Notes: a model not told the origin generated them from the sequence alone. Shown: positions 23,957 to 33,688, counted from the first letter of the stretch. The stretch is 64,000 nucleotides of DNA from Bacteroidota bacterium (GCA_018266775.1 JAFDZS010000011.1:131245-195244), one strand, 5' to 3'. Program-made: numbers and translations.

Positions 23957-24070
23957 GTGTGATTAGTTAATTCGTGTATTAGTTAATTCGTGTTATTCGT
24001 GTAGCCCGTGTTATTCGTTTTAATTCGTGTAATTCGTCTTAATTTGTGCAACTCGTGTAATTCGTGTTTT
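23957..24070. repeat. AATTCGTGT-type degenerate tandem repeat
   Basis: Five exact TTCGTGT units and several degenerate ones (TTCGTTT, TTCGTCT, CTCGTGT) fill the spacer between lpxK and rsmD. A similar tract lies at 47740-47800 in the nuo operon. Confidence 0.7.
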
Positions 24071-24075
24071 CAGCA

Positions 24076-24612
24076 TCAATTAATAAATATTGAAAAAATG
24101 GTTGTGCCATAAGTCCGCTCCGTTTTATAGTGGGCAAAGTTTTTATAATCATTCCTGGGAGTATGTTCTAAAATGAACCATCCTTTCGGCTTCAGTAATT
24201 GCTTCTGAAAAATTAATAAAGGCAGGTCATCAATATTCTTTAATGCATAAGGCGGGCCGGCAAAAATAAAATCATATTGACCGGTTGCGCTCTCAATAAA
24301 TTTAAACACATCCTGTTTCACCACTTTAAAATGCTCCAGTTCCAGTTCGGCTGATGTCTTTTTAATAAAGTCATACATCTGTGTATCTTTTTCAATAATG
24401 GTAATATCCGGCGCTCCCCTGCTGGACAATTCGTAACTGATGCAACCGGTACCACCGAACAGATCCAGCACTTTCAGCTGGTCAATGTCGAGGTTATTTT
24501 GAATAACATTGAAGAGGCCTTCCTTAGCAATATCAGTGGTGGGCCTTGTATAAGGCATATTCGATGGCGGTGTTATCTTCCTGCCGCCATGTATGCCGCT
24601 TATAATACGCAT
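24076..24612 (-). CDS. rsmD: 16S rRNA (guanine966-N2)-methyltransferase
   Basis: 178 residues. S-adenosylmethionine-dependent methylation of 16S rRNA G966. MRIISGIHGGRKI and R-P-T-T-D-I-A-K-E-G-L-F-N begin the protein, and DLFGGTGCISYELSSRG is the SAM motif. The catalytic tetrapeptide, usually DPPY, reads GPPY here (FIFAGPPYAL). The gene overlaps DUF3822 by 13 bp, a pairing typical of Bacteroidota. Confidence 0.93.
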   Translation of the reverse strand: MRIISGIHGGRKITPPSNMPYTRPTTDIAKEGLFNVIQNNLDIDQLKVLDLFGGTGCISYELSSRGAPDITIIEKDTQMYDFIKKTSAELELEHFKVVKQDVFKFIESATGQYDFIFAGPPYALKNIDDLPLLIFQKQLLKPKGWFILEHTPRNDYKNFAHYKTERTYGTTIFSIFIN

Positions 24613-25433
24613 AAAGCTGTTGCAAATAAATGACTGAAATAATGTACCGGTTGTTCTTTTATGGTATCAGCATAACTAAAATTACCTGGCAGTGATGCAA
24701 AGCTGATATTAAGGAAGTATTTATATACTTCGTTATACAGATTGGAGTTGGCGTCGATCATTCCACTAAGTACAAGCGGAATTTCAGCAGTATTTACCTG
24801 GTAACTCTGGCAGGTATTCAGTAAATGATACACCGCATCAACAGGTGTGCTGTACATAAATTGCTGTATCACCTGTAAACGGTTCTCGTTTCTCAACACT
24901 ACTGTTAAACGGCCGGGAGAAAATATTGTATATAACAAATCTCTTTGTTCTTTCTCAATATTTACCAGGCAGGCATTGATATGCCCCTGTATACAAAATG
25001 GAAAATGATGTGCAAATACATTCTTCACTGCTGCGGGAATGCTGTAAATATTTTGCAAACTTTGCGATAATACCAGTTCATGCTGAACATTTACTGCAGC
25101 AACATCACCATAAACCAACTGCAGCATGGCGGCAGACTGGCTGTTATCAAAGAATGGTGTTGGTACCAAAATACTTTCTTCAAAACACCAGCTTAAAAAT
25201 ATTTTCCTGAAATGTTGTTGGTAAAGGATGGACTCATTAAAAACCTGGTCTGCTTCAGCAGCAATGGCTTCATCGGTAATGGCAGATGGAAAATGATACA
25301 CCTGTATACCGGTAAAAGTATTGGCGGCTTCATCATACCACGCAATGGAAATGCCCTGTCTTCCTGCATGAATGAGCAATACCGGTTTTTCATCAGTAAT
25401 GGCTACAGGTGTTATGTTGAATGATGGCTGCAC
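24600..25433 (-). CDS. DUF3822 family protein
   Basis: 277 residues from GTG 25433, or 284 from TTG 25454. The GTG is favoured because a -7-like box (TTATTTTG, ending at 25452 on this strand) overlaps the TTG. Family members resemble type II secretion/actin-like fold proteins and are almost always next to rsmD in Bacteroidota. Visible are SFNITPVAITDEKPVLLIHAG and a repeated strand-helix pattern. No enzymatic residues can be named. It overlaps rsmD by 13 bp and is divergent from the MATE gene. Confidence 0.85.
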   Translation of the reverse strand: MQPSFNITPVAITDEKPVLLIHAGRQGISIAWYDEAANTFTGIQVYHFPSAITDEAIAAEADQVFNESILYQQHFRKIFLSWCFEESILVPTPFFDNSQSAAMLQLVYGDVAAVNVQHELVLSQSLQNIYSIPAAVKNVFAHHFPFCIQGHINACLVNIEKEQRDLLYTIFSPGRLTVVLRNENRLQVIQQFMYSTPVDAVYHLLNTCQSYQVNTAEIPLVLSGMIDANSNLYNEVYKYFLNISFASLPGNFSYADTIKEQPVHYFSHLFATALCVL

Positions 25434-25435
25434 TG

Positions 25436-25469
25436 TTTGATTTTCGGCAGGCAAAATAAGATAATTTTG
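25436..25469 (+). promoter_or_regulatory. Promoter of the MATE transporter gene
   Basis: TTTG (25436-25439), 22-bp spacer, TAATTTTG (25462-25469): a good match to the Bacteroidota -33/-7 pair. The ATG follows eight bases later, so the mRNA would have almost no leader. The box overlaps the divergent gene's start region. Confidence 0.65.
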
Positions 25470-25477
25470 CTGACTTT

Positions 25478-26830
25478 ATGGAAAGTATAGCCACAAACAA
25501 TGATTTAAGGGTAAAAGTAACCAACAGGCAAATATTATCTATTGCATTGCCGATCACGCTGGCTATTTTCATACCGCAACTGAATTTATTAACCAACAGT
25601 ATTTTTTTAGGCCGCTACGATCTTAAAGCGCTGGGCAACGCAGGCATTACCGGAGTGTATTATCTCATTTTTGCAGTGGCAGGTAATGGCATGAATAATG
25701 CTATGCAAACGGTATTCAGCAGGTATGCAGGCAGCGGAGATGTGAATGCTTTTAAAGTAATACTGGCACAGGGTATCCGCATTTGCCTGCAAATGGCGCT
25801 GGTAGGTATTTTGTTTACGTGGTTTATTGCACCATTTATTTTACGTGCGGTTGCTGATGTAAAGGCTTATCCTGAAGAGATGGAATTTCTGCGCATCCGC
25901 ATCTGGGGCCTGCCCTTTTTATACCTGTTCCAAATGGGCAATGCATTTTTGGTGGCCTCGCTTAACAGCCGTTACCTCATGATTGGTTTTGTATGCGAAT
26001 CTTTACTCAATATTGTATTGGATTATGTACTGATCAATGGCTATTGGGGCTTTCCCAGGATGGGTTTTAACGGTGCTGCAGTAGCATCGGTAATTGCTGA
26101 AGCATTTGGATTTGCAGTTGTATTACTCGTATTACACCGCACGCAATTAAAAAAGAAATACCAGTTGCTGCAAAGTTTTGGTTATAATAAAAATATCAGT
26201 AAATCGGTTATTGCTGTAGCTGCACCATTGGTGGCGCAGTATGTAATCAGCGTAACCACCTGGCTCATCTTCTTCTTTCTAATAGAAGCACGTGGTGTGG
26301 ATATGGATAAAGCCATCAGCAATGTGATGCGTAATGTATTTGGCTTAGCTGGTGTATTTGTTTGGGCATTTGCCAGTACCAGTAATGTAGTGGTGAGTAA
26401 TTTAATGGGCCAGAAGAAAGAAGAAAAAGTTTTGCTGGCCATAAATAAGATCATGCTGCTGAGTATTGGGTTCTGCTCGGTAATGGTGCTGTTGTTAAAC
26501 CTTTTTCCACAGGTGTTCTTTAATCTTTTTGGCAAAGATGATGCTTTTGTCAAGGCCGGCATTCCTGTTGCAAGGGTGGTTTCGCTGGGAATGTTATTTA
26601 TGAGCGTGGCGAATATCTGGTTGAACGGTGTAACCGGTACCGGAAAAACAACAGTGAACCTGGTGATAGAAATTGTTGCTATTTCCCTTTACCTTTTGTA
26701 TACATTCATTTTTATGAAATGGCATTTCATCTCGCTGTCGATGGGCTGGAGTAACGAGATCATTTACTGGCTATCCATTTTTATTATGGCGTTTGCCTTC
26801 TTAAAAAGCGGTAAATGGAAAACCCGGTAA
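25478..26830 (+). CDS. MATE family efflux transporter
   Basis: 450 residues, 12 predicted membrane helices. The first helix region (LSIALPITLAIFIPQLNLLTNSIFLGRYD) and the loop NAGITGVYYLIF are typical of the MATE/MOP superfamily, as is the second-half repeat LVAQYVISVTTWLIFFF. Such antiporters export drugs or metabolites using Na+ or H+. Substrate is unknown. The gene is monocistronic and divergent from DUF3822. Confidence 0.9.
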   Translation: MESIATNNDLRVKVTNRQILSIALPITLAIFIPQLNLLTNSIFLGRYDLKALGNAGITGVYYLIFAVAGNGMNNAMQTVFSRYAGSGDVNAFKVILAQGIRICLQMALVGILFTWFIAPFILRAVADVKAYPEEMEFLRIRIWGLPFLYLFQMGNAFLVASLNSRYLMIGFVCESLLNIVLDYVLINGYWGFPRMGFNGAAVASVIAEAFGFAVVLLVLHRTQLKKKYQLLQSFGYNKNISKSVIAVAAPLVAQYVISVTTWLIFFFLIEARGVDMDKAISNVMRNVFGLAGVFVWAFASTSNVVVSNLMGQKKEEKVLLAINKIMLLSIGFCSVMVLLLNLFPQVFFNLFGKDDAFVKAGIPVARVVSLGMLFMSVANIWLNGVTGTGKTTVNLVIEIVAISLYLLYTFIFMKWHFISLSMGWSNEIIYWLSIFIMAFAFLKSGKWKTR

Positions 26831-26854
26831 CACCAACATATAAATCATGATATT

Positions 26855-27037
26855 TTACGGATGGTTTGCCTGGTTATTCAAAGGATTTTTATCTTTTATT
26901 TCTTTTATCTCGTAACGAACCACACCTTTAAACAACCTCAGGTAAGCAAGCTTCAATAGCAAAGCGGTTTTGTTTTGATGTATTGTTGATAATCCAATTT
27001 TGTTTACCTTATTCCAAACAGTCAATTTATATTTCAT
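26855..27037 (-). CDS. Possible small hypothetical protein
   Basis: 60 residues, basic, ending NPLNNQANHP, with a helix-like middle (ALLLKLAYLRLFKGVVRYEIKEI). No promoter box, no family, and a terminator lies between it and the next minus-strand gene. Kept only as a possibility. Confidence 0.25.
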   Translation of the reverse strand: MKYKLTVWNKVNKIGLSTIHQNKTALLLKLAYLRLFKGVVRYEIKEIKDKNPLNNQANHP

Positions 27038-27252
27038 GGCATGGGCTTATGTATGTTTAATACCAGTTTACAGCAATACTTTACTGCTAAAAGCAATCAC
27101 AAATGTATAAGATTAGAAAACTGTCTTCAGGTAATTCGTTATAAATTCAAGTATGATTTAACAAAGAAGAATTTAAACTTACCTGTATATGAATTTTATT
27201 CATGAACAGAAATATAATTTAATATACGTAAACGGATACACTATATAAAAAA

Positions 27253-27280
27253 GAAAGATTGACGGCTGCGTCAATCTTTC
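27253..27280 (-). terminator. Intrinsic terminator of the small membrane protein gene
   Basis: An 11-bp perfect stem, GAAAGATTGAC (27253-27263) with GTCAATCTTTC (27270-27280), followed on the minus strand by TTTTTTATATAG. Confidence 0.85.
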
Positions 27281-27346
27281 CGGGGAAAACCTTTTAGACA
27301 ATCGGTTGTTCCTCCCCTGCCCTAACAATATATTGAATGATTTGAT

Positions 27347-27499
27347 TTAAATTTTTTCTCCCCGTATTACTCTTAGCAATACGGCTATTACTGCAATGAC
27401 CAGCAACAGGTGAATCAAACCCCCTGCATGATAACCAAGAAAGCCTATTGCCCAAAAAACTACTAATATAACTGCTATGATATATAAAAGGCTGCTCAT
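27347..27499 (-). CDS. lmo0937-like small membrane protein (DUF5670)
   Basis: 50 residues: MSSLLYIIAVILVVFWAIGF, then LGYHAGGLIHLLLVIAVIAV, then LLRVIRGEKI. Two hydrophobic helices around a GG-L-I-H-L-L-L-V-I core with a basic tail match the lmo0937 family of tiny stress-related membrane proteins found across Firmicutes and Bacteroidota. It is easy to miss at this length, but a dedicated terminator about 70 bp downstream supports transcription. Function is unknown; relatives are often induced by stress. Confidence 0.8.
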   Translation of the reverse strand: MSSLLYIIAVILVVFWAIGFLGYHAGGLIHLLLVIAVIAVLLRVIRGEKI

Positions 27500-27600
27500 T
27501 TTTTTCGTTTCAATATATGATTACAAAACCGTGCCAGAATTTATAAGGCTGGTTTACATCAAAACCAAAAATATTTACATAATCTTTATATCCGGCTGAC

Positions 27601-27630
27601 AATAAAAAAGCAGGCGCAATGGCCTGCTTT
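27601..27630 (-). terminator. Intrinsic terminator after the M1 peptidase gene
   Basis: AAAGCAGGC (27607-27615) and GCCTGCTTT (27622-27630) form a 9-bp stem, followed on the minus strand by TTTATT. Confidence 0.8.
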
Positions 27631-27649
27631 AAAAAATAATGTGGATTAT

Positions 27650-29611
27650 TTAATTCGATTTCCAGGTATTGTTGGCTAAGTTCATATCCGGGAAAACATG
27701 ATCTGCGTCTATAGTTACCTGTTTGAGTTCTTCTGTTGTAGGCAATTTCACTTTCCAGAAGGCAGTGTTGTTCCAGATTTCAACCGGCAGTTTTACTGTG
27801 CCTTTTATACCGCTTTTGGTTTCATAACTGATGTTTACAGGCATTGCCATCTCATCTAAGTTGGCAATCGTTACTATAGCGCCATTCGCTGCATTATCTT
27901 TATCATATTTTACAGAAGTGATGGCCTGGTCTAACCGGTAATTTTCAATGAACCATCCTTTCCAGAACCATGCAAGGTCTTCACCCGATGCATTGTCCAT
28001 AGTTCTGAAAAAATCCCATGGTGTGGGGTGTTTGAATGCCCAGCGCTTAATATAAGTTTTGAATGCATAATCAAAACGGTCTGGTCCTAAAATCTGGTTA
28101 CGCAATAATCCAAGTCCGTACCCGGGTTTAAAATACAATGCAATACCTATATTTCCTTCCTTCATTGCATCCGGGGTTGAAAACACAGGTTCAGTATTTT
28201 CGCCAAACATATAACCGGCCATGTGTTCCATTGTTGTGGGGCGTTCTTTATATTCCCCATTATTAAAATCATCATGTGCTAGTGAGTTAATGAATGTATT
28301 GAAGCCTTCATCCATCCATCCGTACCTTCTTTCATTACTGCCTACAATCATGGGGAACCAGGTATGGCCAAATTCATGATCAGTTACACCAAACAATCCG
28401 CCCTCTGTTGACCGGCTGCCACAAAACACAATGCCCGGATATTCCATACCTGCAACATTGCTGGCTACATTGCTGGCAACAGGGTAAGGAAATTCATACC
28501 AGCGTTTGCTGTAATTTTCAATACTTCCTTTTGTATACTCGGTTGCCCTGCCCCATCCTTTTTTACCGTTGCTTTCTGCCGGGTAAACACTCATGGCCAA
28601 AGAAGTTTTTCCACTGGGCAAATTGATCCTTGCTGCATCCCAGATAAAACTTTTTGATGATGCCCAGGCCACATCCCTTGCATTGTTCATTTTAAACCTC
28701 CAGGTCAATGTATTGCCTGCTGGTCTTGAAGACGGGTCTGTTACTTCTTTCTCACTTCTGATCATTACGGTTTTATCACTTTTCTTTGCTTCTTCAAGAC
28801 GTGCCTGTTGTGCAGCTGTTAATACTTCAGCAGGATTCTGCAGTTCACCACTGCATACCACAATATGACTTGCAGGGACAGTCAGTGCAACATCAAAATC
28901 ACCATACTCAAGATAAAACTCGCTGGGGCCAAGATAGGGATCTGCATTCCAACCCCGCACATCATCAAACACACACATCCGCGGATACCATTGTGCAACT
29001 GCGAATATGTCGCCATTCTTTGTTTTTAGAATGCCGCAACGGTCTGCACCATATTCAGGTAAAACAAAAGAATAATCGATTTTTAATTTGATCACCTCTC
29101 CATTGGGATTCATGGGTTTTGCAAGACGAATCTGCATACGGGTATCAGTTACCACATAATCTGCATCTGCATTTTCAGACAGGTTTTTTACTGAAGAAAT
29201 TTTATATCCACCATTAAAACTGCTTTTGCTGTCGCCATAACGGCTGCGGCTGTCTAATGGCATTCGTGCCTGGCCACGACTGTCTTTATTAAATAAATTT
29301 TGATCCAGTTGCAGCCATAAAAACGGTAATGCAAGCGGGCTGTTATTTTTATATGTAATGGTTACCGTTCCGGTAATCTCGTGTGTGGTTTCGTTTAATG
29401 ATGCGGCGATTTGATAATCGGCCCTGTTTTGCCAATAACCCACGTTTGGTTCGCCGGTTGCAGCCCTTGTTGCCGTACTGCCAACAGGATAGAATTGTGG
29501 TGCAAATAATGCATGGGGATCGTACTTCGTATCAATTCCAGGCTCATTTTGTGCCATACCTGAAAAATGTAGTGCTGTAAAAACAGCCACTGCTGCAAAT
29601 ATTCGTTTCAT
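27650..29611 (-). CDS. M1 family metallopeptidase, exported
   Basis: 653 residues. A signal peptide ([21 protein letters not shown]) is followed by the M1 N-terminal beta domain, the GAMEN-like GMEYPG (388-393), the zinc motif HEFGH (412-416), and the distal Glu in WMDEGF (Glu435). M1 enzymes are zinc aminopeptidases. The substrate-facing C-terminal part is shorter than in PepN. It would act in the periplasm or outside. Monocistronic by its terminator; the upstream TPR gene is co-oriented. Confidence 0.92.
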   Translation of the reverse strand: MKRIFAAVAVFTALHFSGMAQNEPGIDTKYDPHALFAPQFYPVGSTATRAATGEPNVGYWQNRADYQIAASLNETTHEITGTVTITYKNNSPLALPFLWLQLDQNLFNKDSRGQARMPLDSRSRYGDSKSSFNGGYKISSVKNLSENADADYVVTDTRMQIRLAKPMNPNGEVIKLKIDYSFVLPEYGADRCGILKTKNGDIFAVAQWYPRMCVFDDVRGWNADPYLGPSEFYLEYGDFDVALTVPASHIVVCSGELQNPAEVLTAAQQARLEEAKKSDKTVMIRSEKEVTDPSSRPAGNTLTWRFKMNNARDVAWASSKSFIWDAARINLPSGKTSLAMSVYPAESNGKKGWGRATEYTKGSIENYSKRWYEFPYPVASNVASNVAGMEYPGIVFCGSRSTEGGLFGVTDHEFGHTWFPMIVGSNERRYGWMDEGFNTFINSLAHDDFNNGEYKERPTTMEHMAGYMFGENTEPVFSTPDAMKEGNIGIALYFKPGYGLGLLRNQILGPDRFDYAFKTYIKRWAFKHPTPWDFFRTMDNASGEDLAWFWKGWFIENYRLDQAITSVKYDKDNAANGAIVTIANLDEMAMPVNISYETKSGIKGTVKLPVEIWNNTAFWKVKLPTTEELKQVTIDADHVFPDMNLANNTWKSN

Positions 29612-29676
29612 GAATTTTAGTTTAAGTTATGAAGATAAAGAAAACCCCTGTACTCAAACTACCGGCTGTAAAAGAA

Positions 29677-30429
29677 CTACTGTAATTCTTTCAGCAATTT
29701 TTGCCCTTTTTCTTTAATTGAGGCATCATCTTCTGTTTTATTGGGTAACTGCATCATTTCTTTCAATATTGCAATGGCTTTATCATTTTGATCGTTGCGG
29801 TGATAGGCCCTGGCCAGTTCATAATCATTCAGTATAAAAGCACCCATTAAGGCTTTGGATTTTTCAAATGCAGCAATACTTTCTTTTAATGAAGATGGAG
29901 GAAATGAACCATATAATATTTTTACCGCAGCCCGTTCAATGGCGTTGAGGTTACTGATTTCATAATGCCACCTGCCCAATACATGCCAGGCAAGAAAATT
30001 AGAAGGGTTGCTTTTTAACGCAGCATCTACATACTTTTTCAGATCTTTTGCTGCTATTACTTTTTCTTTACCTGATTTGATGAGTGTGGTGCGCCCAAGT
30101 ATAATGGCCATACTTGTATTGGCTTCTGAACTGGTGGAATCGATCCGTAATGCTGTTTCAGCATAAATTTTTGCGGCAGCATAATAATCATCTCTTACCT
30201 TTTCCTTCGTTTGCCGCTGCCCTATCCTGCTGCACAATTCACTGCTTTTACTTAAAGCATGTATTTGATCCGGCTTGATTTTTAAAGCTTCTTTATATTT
30301 AAGTAATGCCGCATATTCATTGGGAACAGCCTCCAGCCGGTCAGCTTCCTTTACAATGGCCTCAACATCCTGTGCGGCACTATACAATAGCGAAAATGAA
30401 AAACAAAAAAACAATACCCAGCCTTTCAT
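29677..30429 (-). CDS. Exported TPR-type protein (RMD1-like)
   Basis: 250 residues. Signal peptide MKGWVLFFCFSFSLLYSAAQ, then helical repeats: NEYAALLKYKEALKIKPDQ, AAKIYAETALRIDSTSSEA, NPSNFLAWHVLGRWHYEISN, and ESIAAFEKSKALMG. The pattern resembles the RMDN/TPR family known in Bacteroidota. It starts 2 bp after folB, and trxB lies 14 bp before folB, so the three form one transcript. A scaffolding role is likely, but the partner is unknown. Confidence 0.8.
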   Translation of the reverse strand: MKGWVLFFCFSFSLLYSAAQDVEAIVKEADRLEAVPNEYAALLKYKEALKIKPDQIHALSKSSELCSRIGQRQTKEKVRDDYYAAAKIYAETALRIDSTSSEANTSMAIILGRTTLIKSGKEKVIAAKDLKKYVDAALKSNPSNFLAWHVLGRWHYEISNLNAIERAAVKILYGSFPPSSLKESIAAFEKSKALMGAFILNDYELARAYHRNDQNDKAIAILKEMMQLPNKTEDDASIKEKGQKLLKELQ

Positions 30430-30431
30430 AG

Positions 30432-30782
30432 TCAGAATTCTTTTTTATATGACACGCTTACTGCACCGGAAAAATGTGCAATGGGCGGATGACATTTTTT
30501 TATGGTAATGTCGACTGAGGTAATGCGCTGATCTGCTGTATGCATGGCATTGGCAATATCCTGTGCCAGTGTTTCCAGTAAAAGTGTTTTCACATGCATT
30601 CTTTCTTTGATCACATCATACAACATTACATAATTTACTGTATCATCCAGTTTGGCCACTTTCTTTTCAGATGCGAAGGTAGCGGCTACATTTATTTCAT
30701 ATTCATTTCCCAGCAGATGTTCTTCTGCATGCCAACCATGATGGGCATGAAACCGCAGGTTATTTAGGTGAATAGTAAACAT
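30432..30782 (-). CDS. folB: Dihydroneopterin aldolase
   Basis: 116 residues. FolB splits dihydroneopterin into hydroxymethyl-dihydropterin and glycolaldehyde in folate synthesis. Family marks are HLNNLRFHAHHGWHAEEH, LLLETLAQDIA near 70-80, and the closing strand VDITIKKCHPPI with the conserved lysine. Length is normal (about 120). It lies between trxB and the TPR gene with very short gaps (14 bp and 2 bp). Confidence 0.92.
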   Translation of the reverse strand: MFTIHLNNLRFHAHHGWHAEEHLLGNEYEINVAATFASEKKVAKLDDTVNYVMLYDVIKERMHVKTLLLETLAQDIANAMHTADQRITSVDITIKKCHPPIAHFSGAVSVSYKKEF

Positions 30783-30796
30783 GACAATAAATGCGG

Positions 30797-31735
30797 TTAA
30801 TGTAATCCCTTCTCACCTAAATACCGTTCTGCATCCAGTGCTGCCATACAGCCGCTTCCCGCAGCAGTTACAGCCTGGCGGTATATTTTATCCTGCACAT
30901 CTCCTGCTGCAAACACACCTTCAAGATTGGTTTTGGATGTACCCGGAATGGTTTTGATATAACCTGCGTCATCCATATCGATCCAGCCTTTAAAAATATC
31001 GCTGTTGGGCTGATGGCCAATGGCAACAAAAAATGCACTAACAGGAATTTCTGTTTTATCGCCGGTCTGGTTATTCTTTATACGCAATGCTTCCACTTTG
31101 GTTGCTCCAATCACTTCATCAGTTTCACTGTTCCAGTAAATGGTGATATTAGGCGTATTGATCACTCTTTCCTGCATTACTTTGCTGGCACGCATTTCTC
31201 CACGGCGAACCACCATGTGTACTTTTGCGCAGATCTTGGATAAATAGAGTGCTTCTTCTGCGGCTGTATCACCTGCACCAACTATAGCCACTTCTTTACC
31301 TTTAAAAAAGAAACCATCGCAAACGGCACATGCACTCACGCCATAACCATTTAATCGTTGCTCGCTTGGCAGGCCAAGCCATTTTGCACTGGCACCGGTA
31401 GAAATAATAACTGCATCTGCTTCTATCCATTTTTCTTCATCAATCTCCACTTTCAATGGATGACCGGAAAAATCAACTTTTGTAGCCAGGCCGTAACGGA
31501 TATCAGCACCCATACGCTTTGCCTGGTTTTCAAAATGAATCATCATATCGGGCCCCTGGATGCCATCGGGGTAACCGGGATAATTTTCAACTTCTGTAGT
31601 AATGGTTAACTGGCCTCCGGGTTGTATACCCTGGTACAATACGGGATTAAGCCCGGCTCTTGATGCATAAATGGCAGCAGTATATCCTGCAGGCCCTGAA
31701 CCAATGATTAAACAATGAACTTTTTCTGTATCCAT
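30797..31735 (-). CDS. trxB: Thioredoxin reductase
   Basis: 312 residues. FAD-binding GSGPAGYTAAIYASRAGL near the N-terminus, redox pair CAVC (Cys136, Cys139), NADPH motif GAGDTAAEEA, and the final AAGDVQD-YRQAVTAAGSG. It reduces thioredoxin with NADPH. A perfect -7 box (TAAATTTG, 31766-31759 on this strand) lies 24 bp upstream. Confidence 0.96.
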   Translation of the reverse strand: MDTEKVHCLIIGSGPAGYTAAIYASRAGLNPVLYQGIQPGGQLTITTEVENYPGYPDGIQGPDMMIHFENQAKRMGADIRYGLATKVDFSGHPLKVEIDEEKWIEADAVIISTGASAKWLGLPSEQRLNGYGVSACAVCDGFFFKGKEVAIVGAGDTAAEEALYLSKICAKVHMVVRRGEMRASKVMQERVINTPNITIYWNSETDEVIGATKVEALRIKNNQTGDKTEIPVSAFFVAIGHQPNSDIFKGWIDMDDAGYIKTIPGTSKTNLEGVFAAGDVQDKIYRQAVTAAGSGCMAALDAERYLGEKGLH

Positions 31736-31758
31736 ATTTTTATATTCTGTAAGCGTTG

Positions 31759-31766
31759 CAAATTTA
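31759..31766 (-). promoter_or_regulatory. -7 promoter box of trxB operon
   Basis: TAAATTTG on the minus strand, exact TAnnTTTG, about 24 bases before the trxB ATG. No matching -33 TTTG is seen. Confidence 0.45.
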
Positions 31767-31811
31767 AGTCAATTCACAGTACTAAAAATGTAAGCTTTGT
31801 TACAGTAATCT

Positions 31812-31851
31812 AAAAAAAGGTCTCTGCTTTTTACAAGCCGAGACCTTTTTT
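31812..31851 (-). terminator. Strong intrinsic terminator after the first LamG gene
   Basis: AAAAAAGGTCTC (31813-31824) pairs with GAGACCTTTTTT (31840-31851), and an inner GCTT/AAGC stem extends it. Works in both directions; lies 20 bp past the gene's stop. Confidence 0.85.
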
Positions 31852-31870
31852 CTATAGCTGATATAAAAAC

Positions 31871-33472
31871 TTACTCCTTAATCAACTTGATGCTTTCTCC
31901 ATTTGCGAGCCTGATCACATACACGCCGCTTTGATACTGGCTGATGTTTACCTGCGTTGCTGTTTGGGTAATCAATACCTGCGCAACCACTTTACCGCTC
32001 ATATCGGCGATAGATGCCGTTGTGTTGAGCAATGTTTTATCGGTAACGTTCAGCCTTACCACATCAGCAGCCGGGTTTGGATAAACTGTAATGGCAATTC
32101 CTTTACTGTTCTTAACGAGTACCCTGTCACTGTAAGTAAAGTTGCCGGTATTATCAACCATTTTCAGCCTGTAATAATAAACCGGTGGCAGGTTGACTCC
32201 AAGAATATCATTATACATATATGTTTTAGCTGTGGAACTGTTACCACTGCTGCTGATGGTGGCAATTGCAGTAAAGCCGCTGCCATTTACACTGCGTTCC
32301 AAAACAAAATATTTGCTGTTAATTTCGGTGGCAGTAGTCCATTGCAACTGGTTGGCGCCGGCAGTTTTATTTACCGTAAAATTCACCAGGTTTACAGGCA
32401 ACAGGGCTAATGTTGAAATAACGTTAGACAATGCTCCGGTTCCTGTTACTGACGCTTTATCGGCAGCAACGGCATAATAATAGTTATTACCCGCAGTTAA
32501 CCCAGTAACTGCATAGGAATTAGTACCAAACGCCACTGTAAACGGAGAGCCTGCAACCGGGCTGTTTAAATCTGGTGTGGAAGAAACATAAAGAAGGTAA
32601 TTATCTATAGTTCCACTCGCAACAGGGGTATTCCAGTTTGCCGTAAAACCGGTGTTACCACCGGTAACATTTGTTGCTGAAGTTGCAACAGGAACAATTA
32701 ACGCATAACTTTCCACCCAGTTACTTACAATGCCTACGGTCAATGAAAAATTATTGAGTGTACCGTCAAGGCTGTTTCCGCTATTATCTGTTAAAGTAGT
32801 GAAGCCTATATTTGAACCTCCTGCAACACCAATATCAAAATTATAAGCCGCTATTATATTTCCGGGAACGGCATAGCCTGTGCTGACCATGTCAGACTGA
32901 ATCTGGGCCTGCGAAAGCGCAACATTATAAATCTTTACTTCATCTATATTGCCTTTCCAGTAAAAGTCTATACCACCCGCGCCAATTAATGCTGAATTGT
33001 ATGCACCAATATAATTTTGCCCGCTCGCGGATGCACGGGCTGCACCGTTGGAGATAATCAGCACACCATCACGGTACAATTTCATGGTAGTAGTTGCAGC
33101 ATCGTAGGTAACGGCAACGTGTATCCATCTTCCCTGTGGAAATTGAGTGGGGTCAATGACATCTGCAGGCGCAATATTGTCAAAGCTATTAGCTGCTTTT
33201 AACTGGCCTCCATCAATATAAAACGGATCTGCAGATGAGATCACGTTTTCTGCGTCATTAATATTGGGGCCTGCATATAAAACCCAGGCTTCTTTTGTAT
33301 AACTGGAGCCAGCAGCGTACACCCCGGTACCTGTTCCAATCGTTACATAATCATCTATACCATCATAATTTAAGGCATTGCCGGGTTGTGCTTTTGCAAC
33401 AAATGCTGCACCCGAAAATAACAGGACTAAATAAAATATTTTCCTGGACAGAAAGGTAGAGGTTCGTTTCAT
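31871..33472 (-). CDS. Secreted LamG/FN3 protein with type IX sorting tail
   Basis: 533 residues. Signal peptide MKRTSTFLSRKIFYLVLLFSGAAFVAKAQ, a LamG/concanavalin-like domain (about 30-245, from ALNYDGIDDYVTIG through WKGNIDEVKIYNVALSQAQI), a fibronectin III-like domain (about 255-350), and a C-terminal beta domain containing VYPNPAADVVRLNV and the closing GVYVIRLANGESIKLIKE, a type A sorting signal for type IX secretion. It would be exported to the cell surface and probably binds glycan or protein. A near-identical layout follows in the next gene, so these are tandem paralogs. Confidence 0.88.
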   Translation of the reverse strand: MKRTSTFLSRKIFYLVLLFSGAAFVAKAQPGNALNYDGIDDYVTIGTGTGVYAAGSSYTKEAWVLYAGPNINDAENVISSADPFYIDGGQLKAANSFDNIAPADVIDPTQFPQGRWIHVAVTYDAATTTMKLYRDGVLIISNGAARASASGQNYIGAYNSALIGAGGIDFYWKGNIDEVKIYNVALSQAQIQSDMVSTGYAVPGNIIAAYNFDIGVAGGSNIGFTTLTDNSGNSLDGTLNNFSLTVGIVSNWVESYALIVPVATSATNVTGGNTGFTANWNTPVASGTIDNYLLYVSSTPDLNSPVAGSPFTVAFGTNSYAVTGLTAGNNYYYAVAADKASVTGTGALSNVISTLALLPVNLVNFTVNKTAGANQLQWTTATEINSKYFVLERSVNGSGFTAIATISSSGNSSTAKTYMYNDILGVNLPPVYYYRLKMVDNTGNFTYSDRVLVKNSKGIAITVYPNPAADVVRLNVTDKTLLNTTASIADMSGKVVAQVLITQTATQVNISQYQSGVYVIRLANGESIKLIKE

Positions 33473-33688
33473 CTTTGAGAAGTTTACGGTTTAAGTTTTT
33501 TTCCAATTAAAAATACAATTATTTATCTGATATGTTCTAGTATTTATTTGGAATTTTATGCACCTTATACAATGATTTCCATCATTTGCACCAGAGAATT
33601 TACTGCATTAACAATTGATTAAAAAAGGTTGCCGGTCTTCTTTTCTTATTTTTTACCCTGGTGGTTTTATGATCAGGCTGAAAACAAA

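Larger units (their letters stand above)
26831..27346. other. Intergenic stretch, possible small gene
   Basis: A 60-residue frame on the minus strand (26855-27037) has ordinary composition but no recognisable family and could be real or chance. The terminator at 27253-27280 belongs to the small membrane gene. Otherwise nothing. Confidence 0.4.

Noticed and set aside
23957..24070. CRISPR-like array
   Set aside because: Repeat units are 7-9 bp with no spacers, so it is a tandem or degenerate repeat and not CRISPR.
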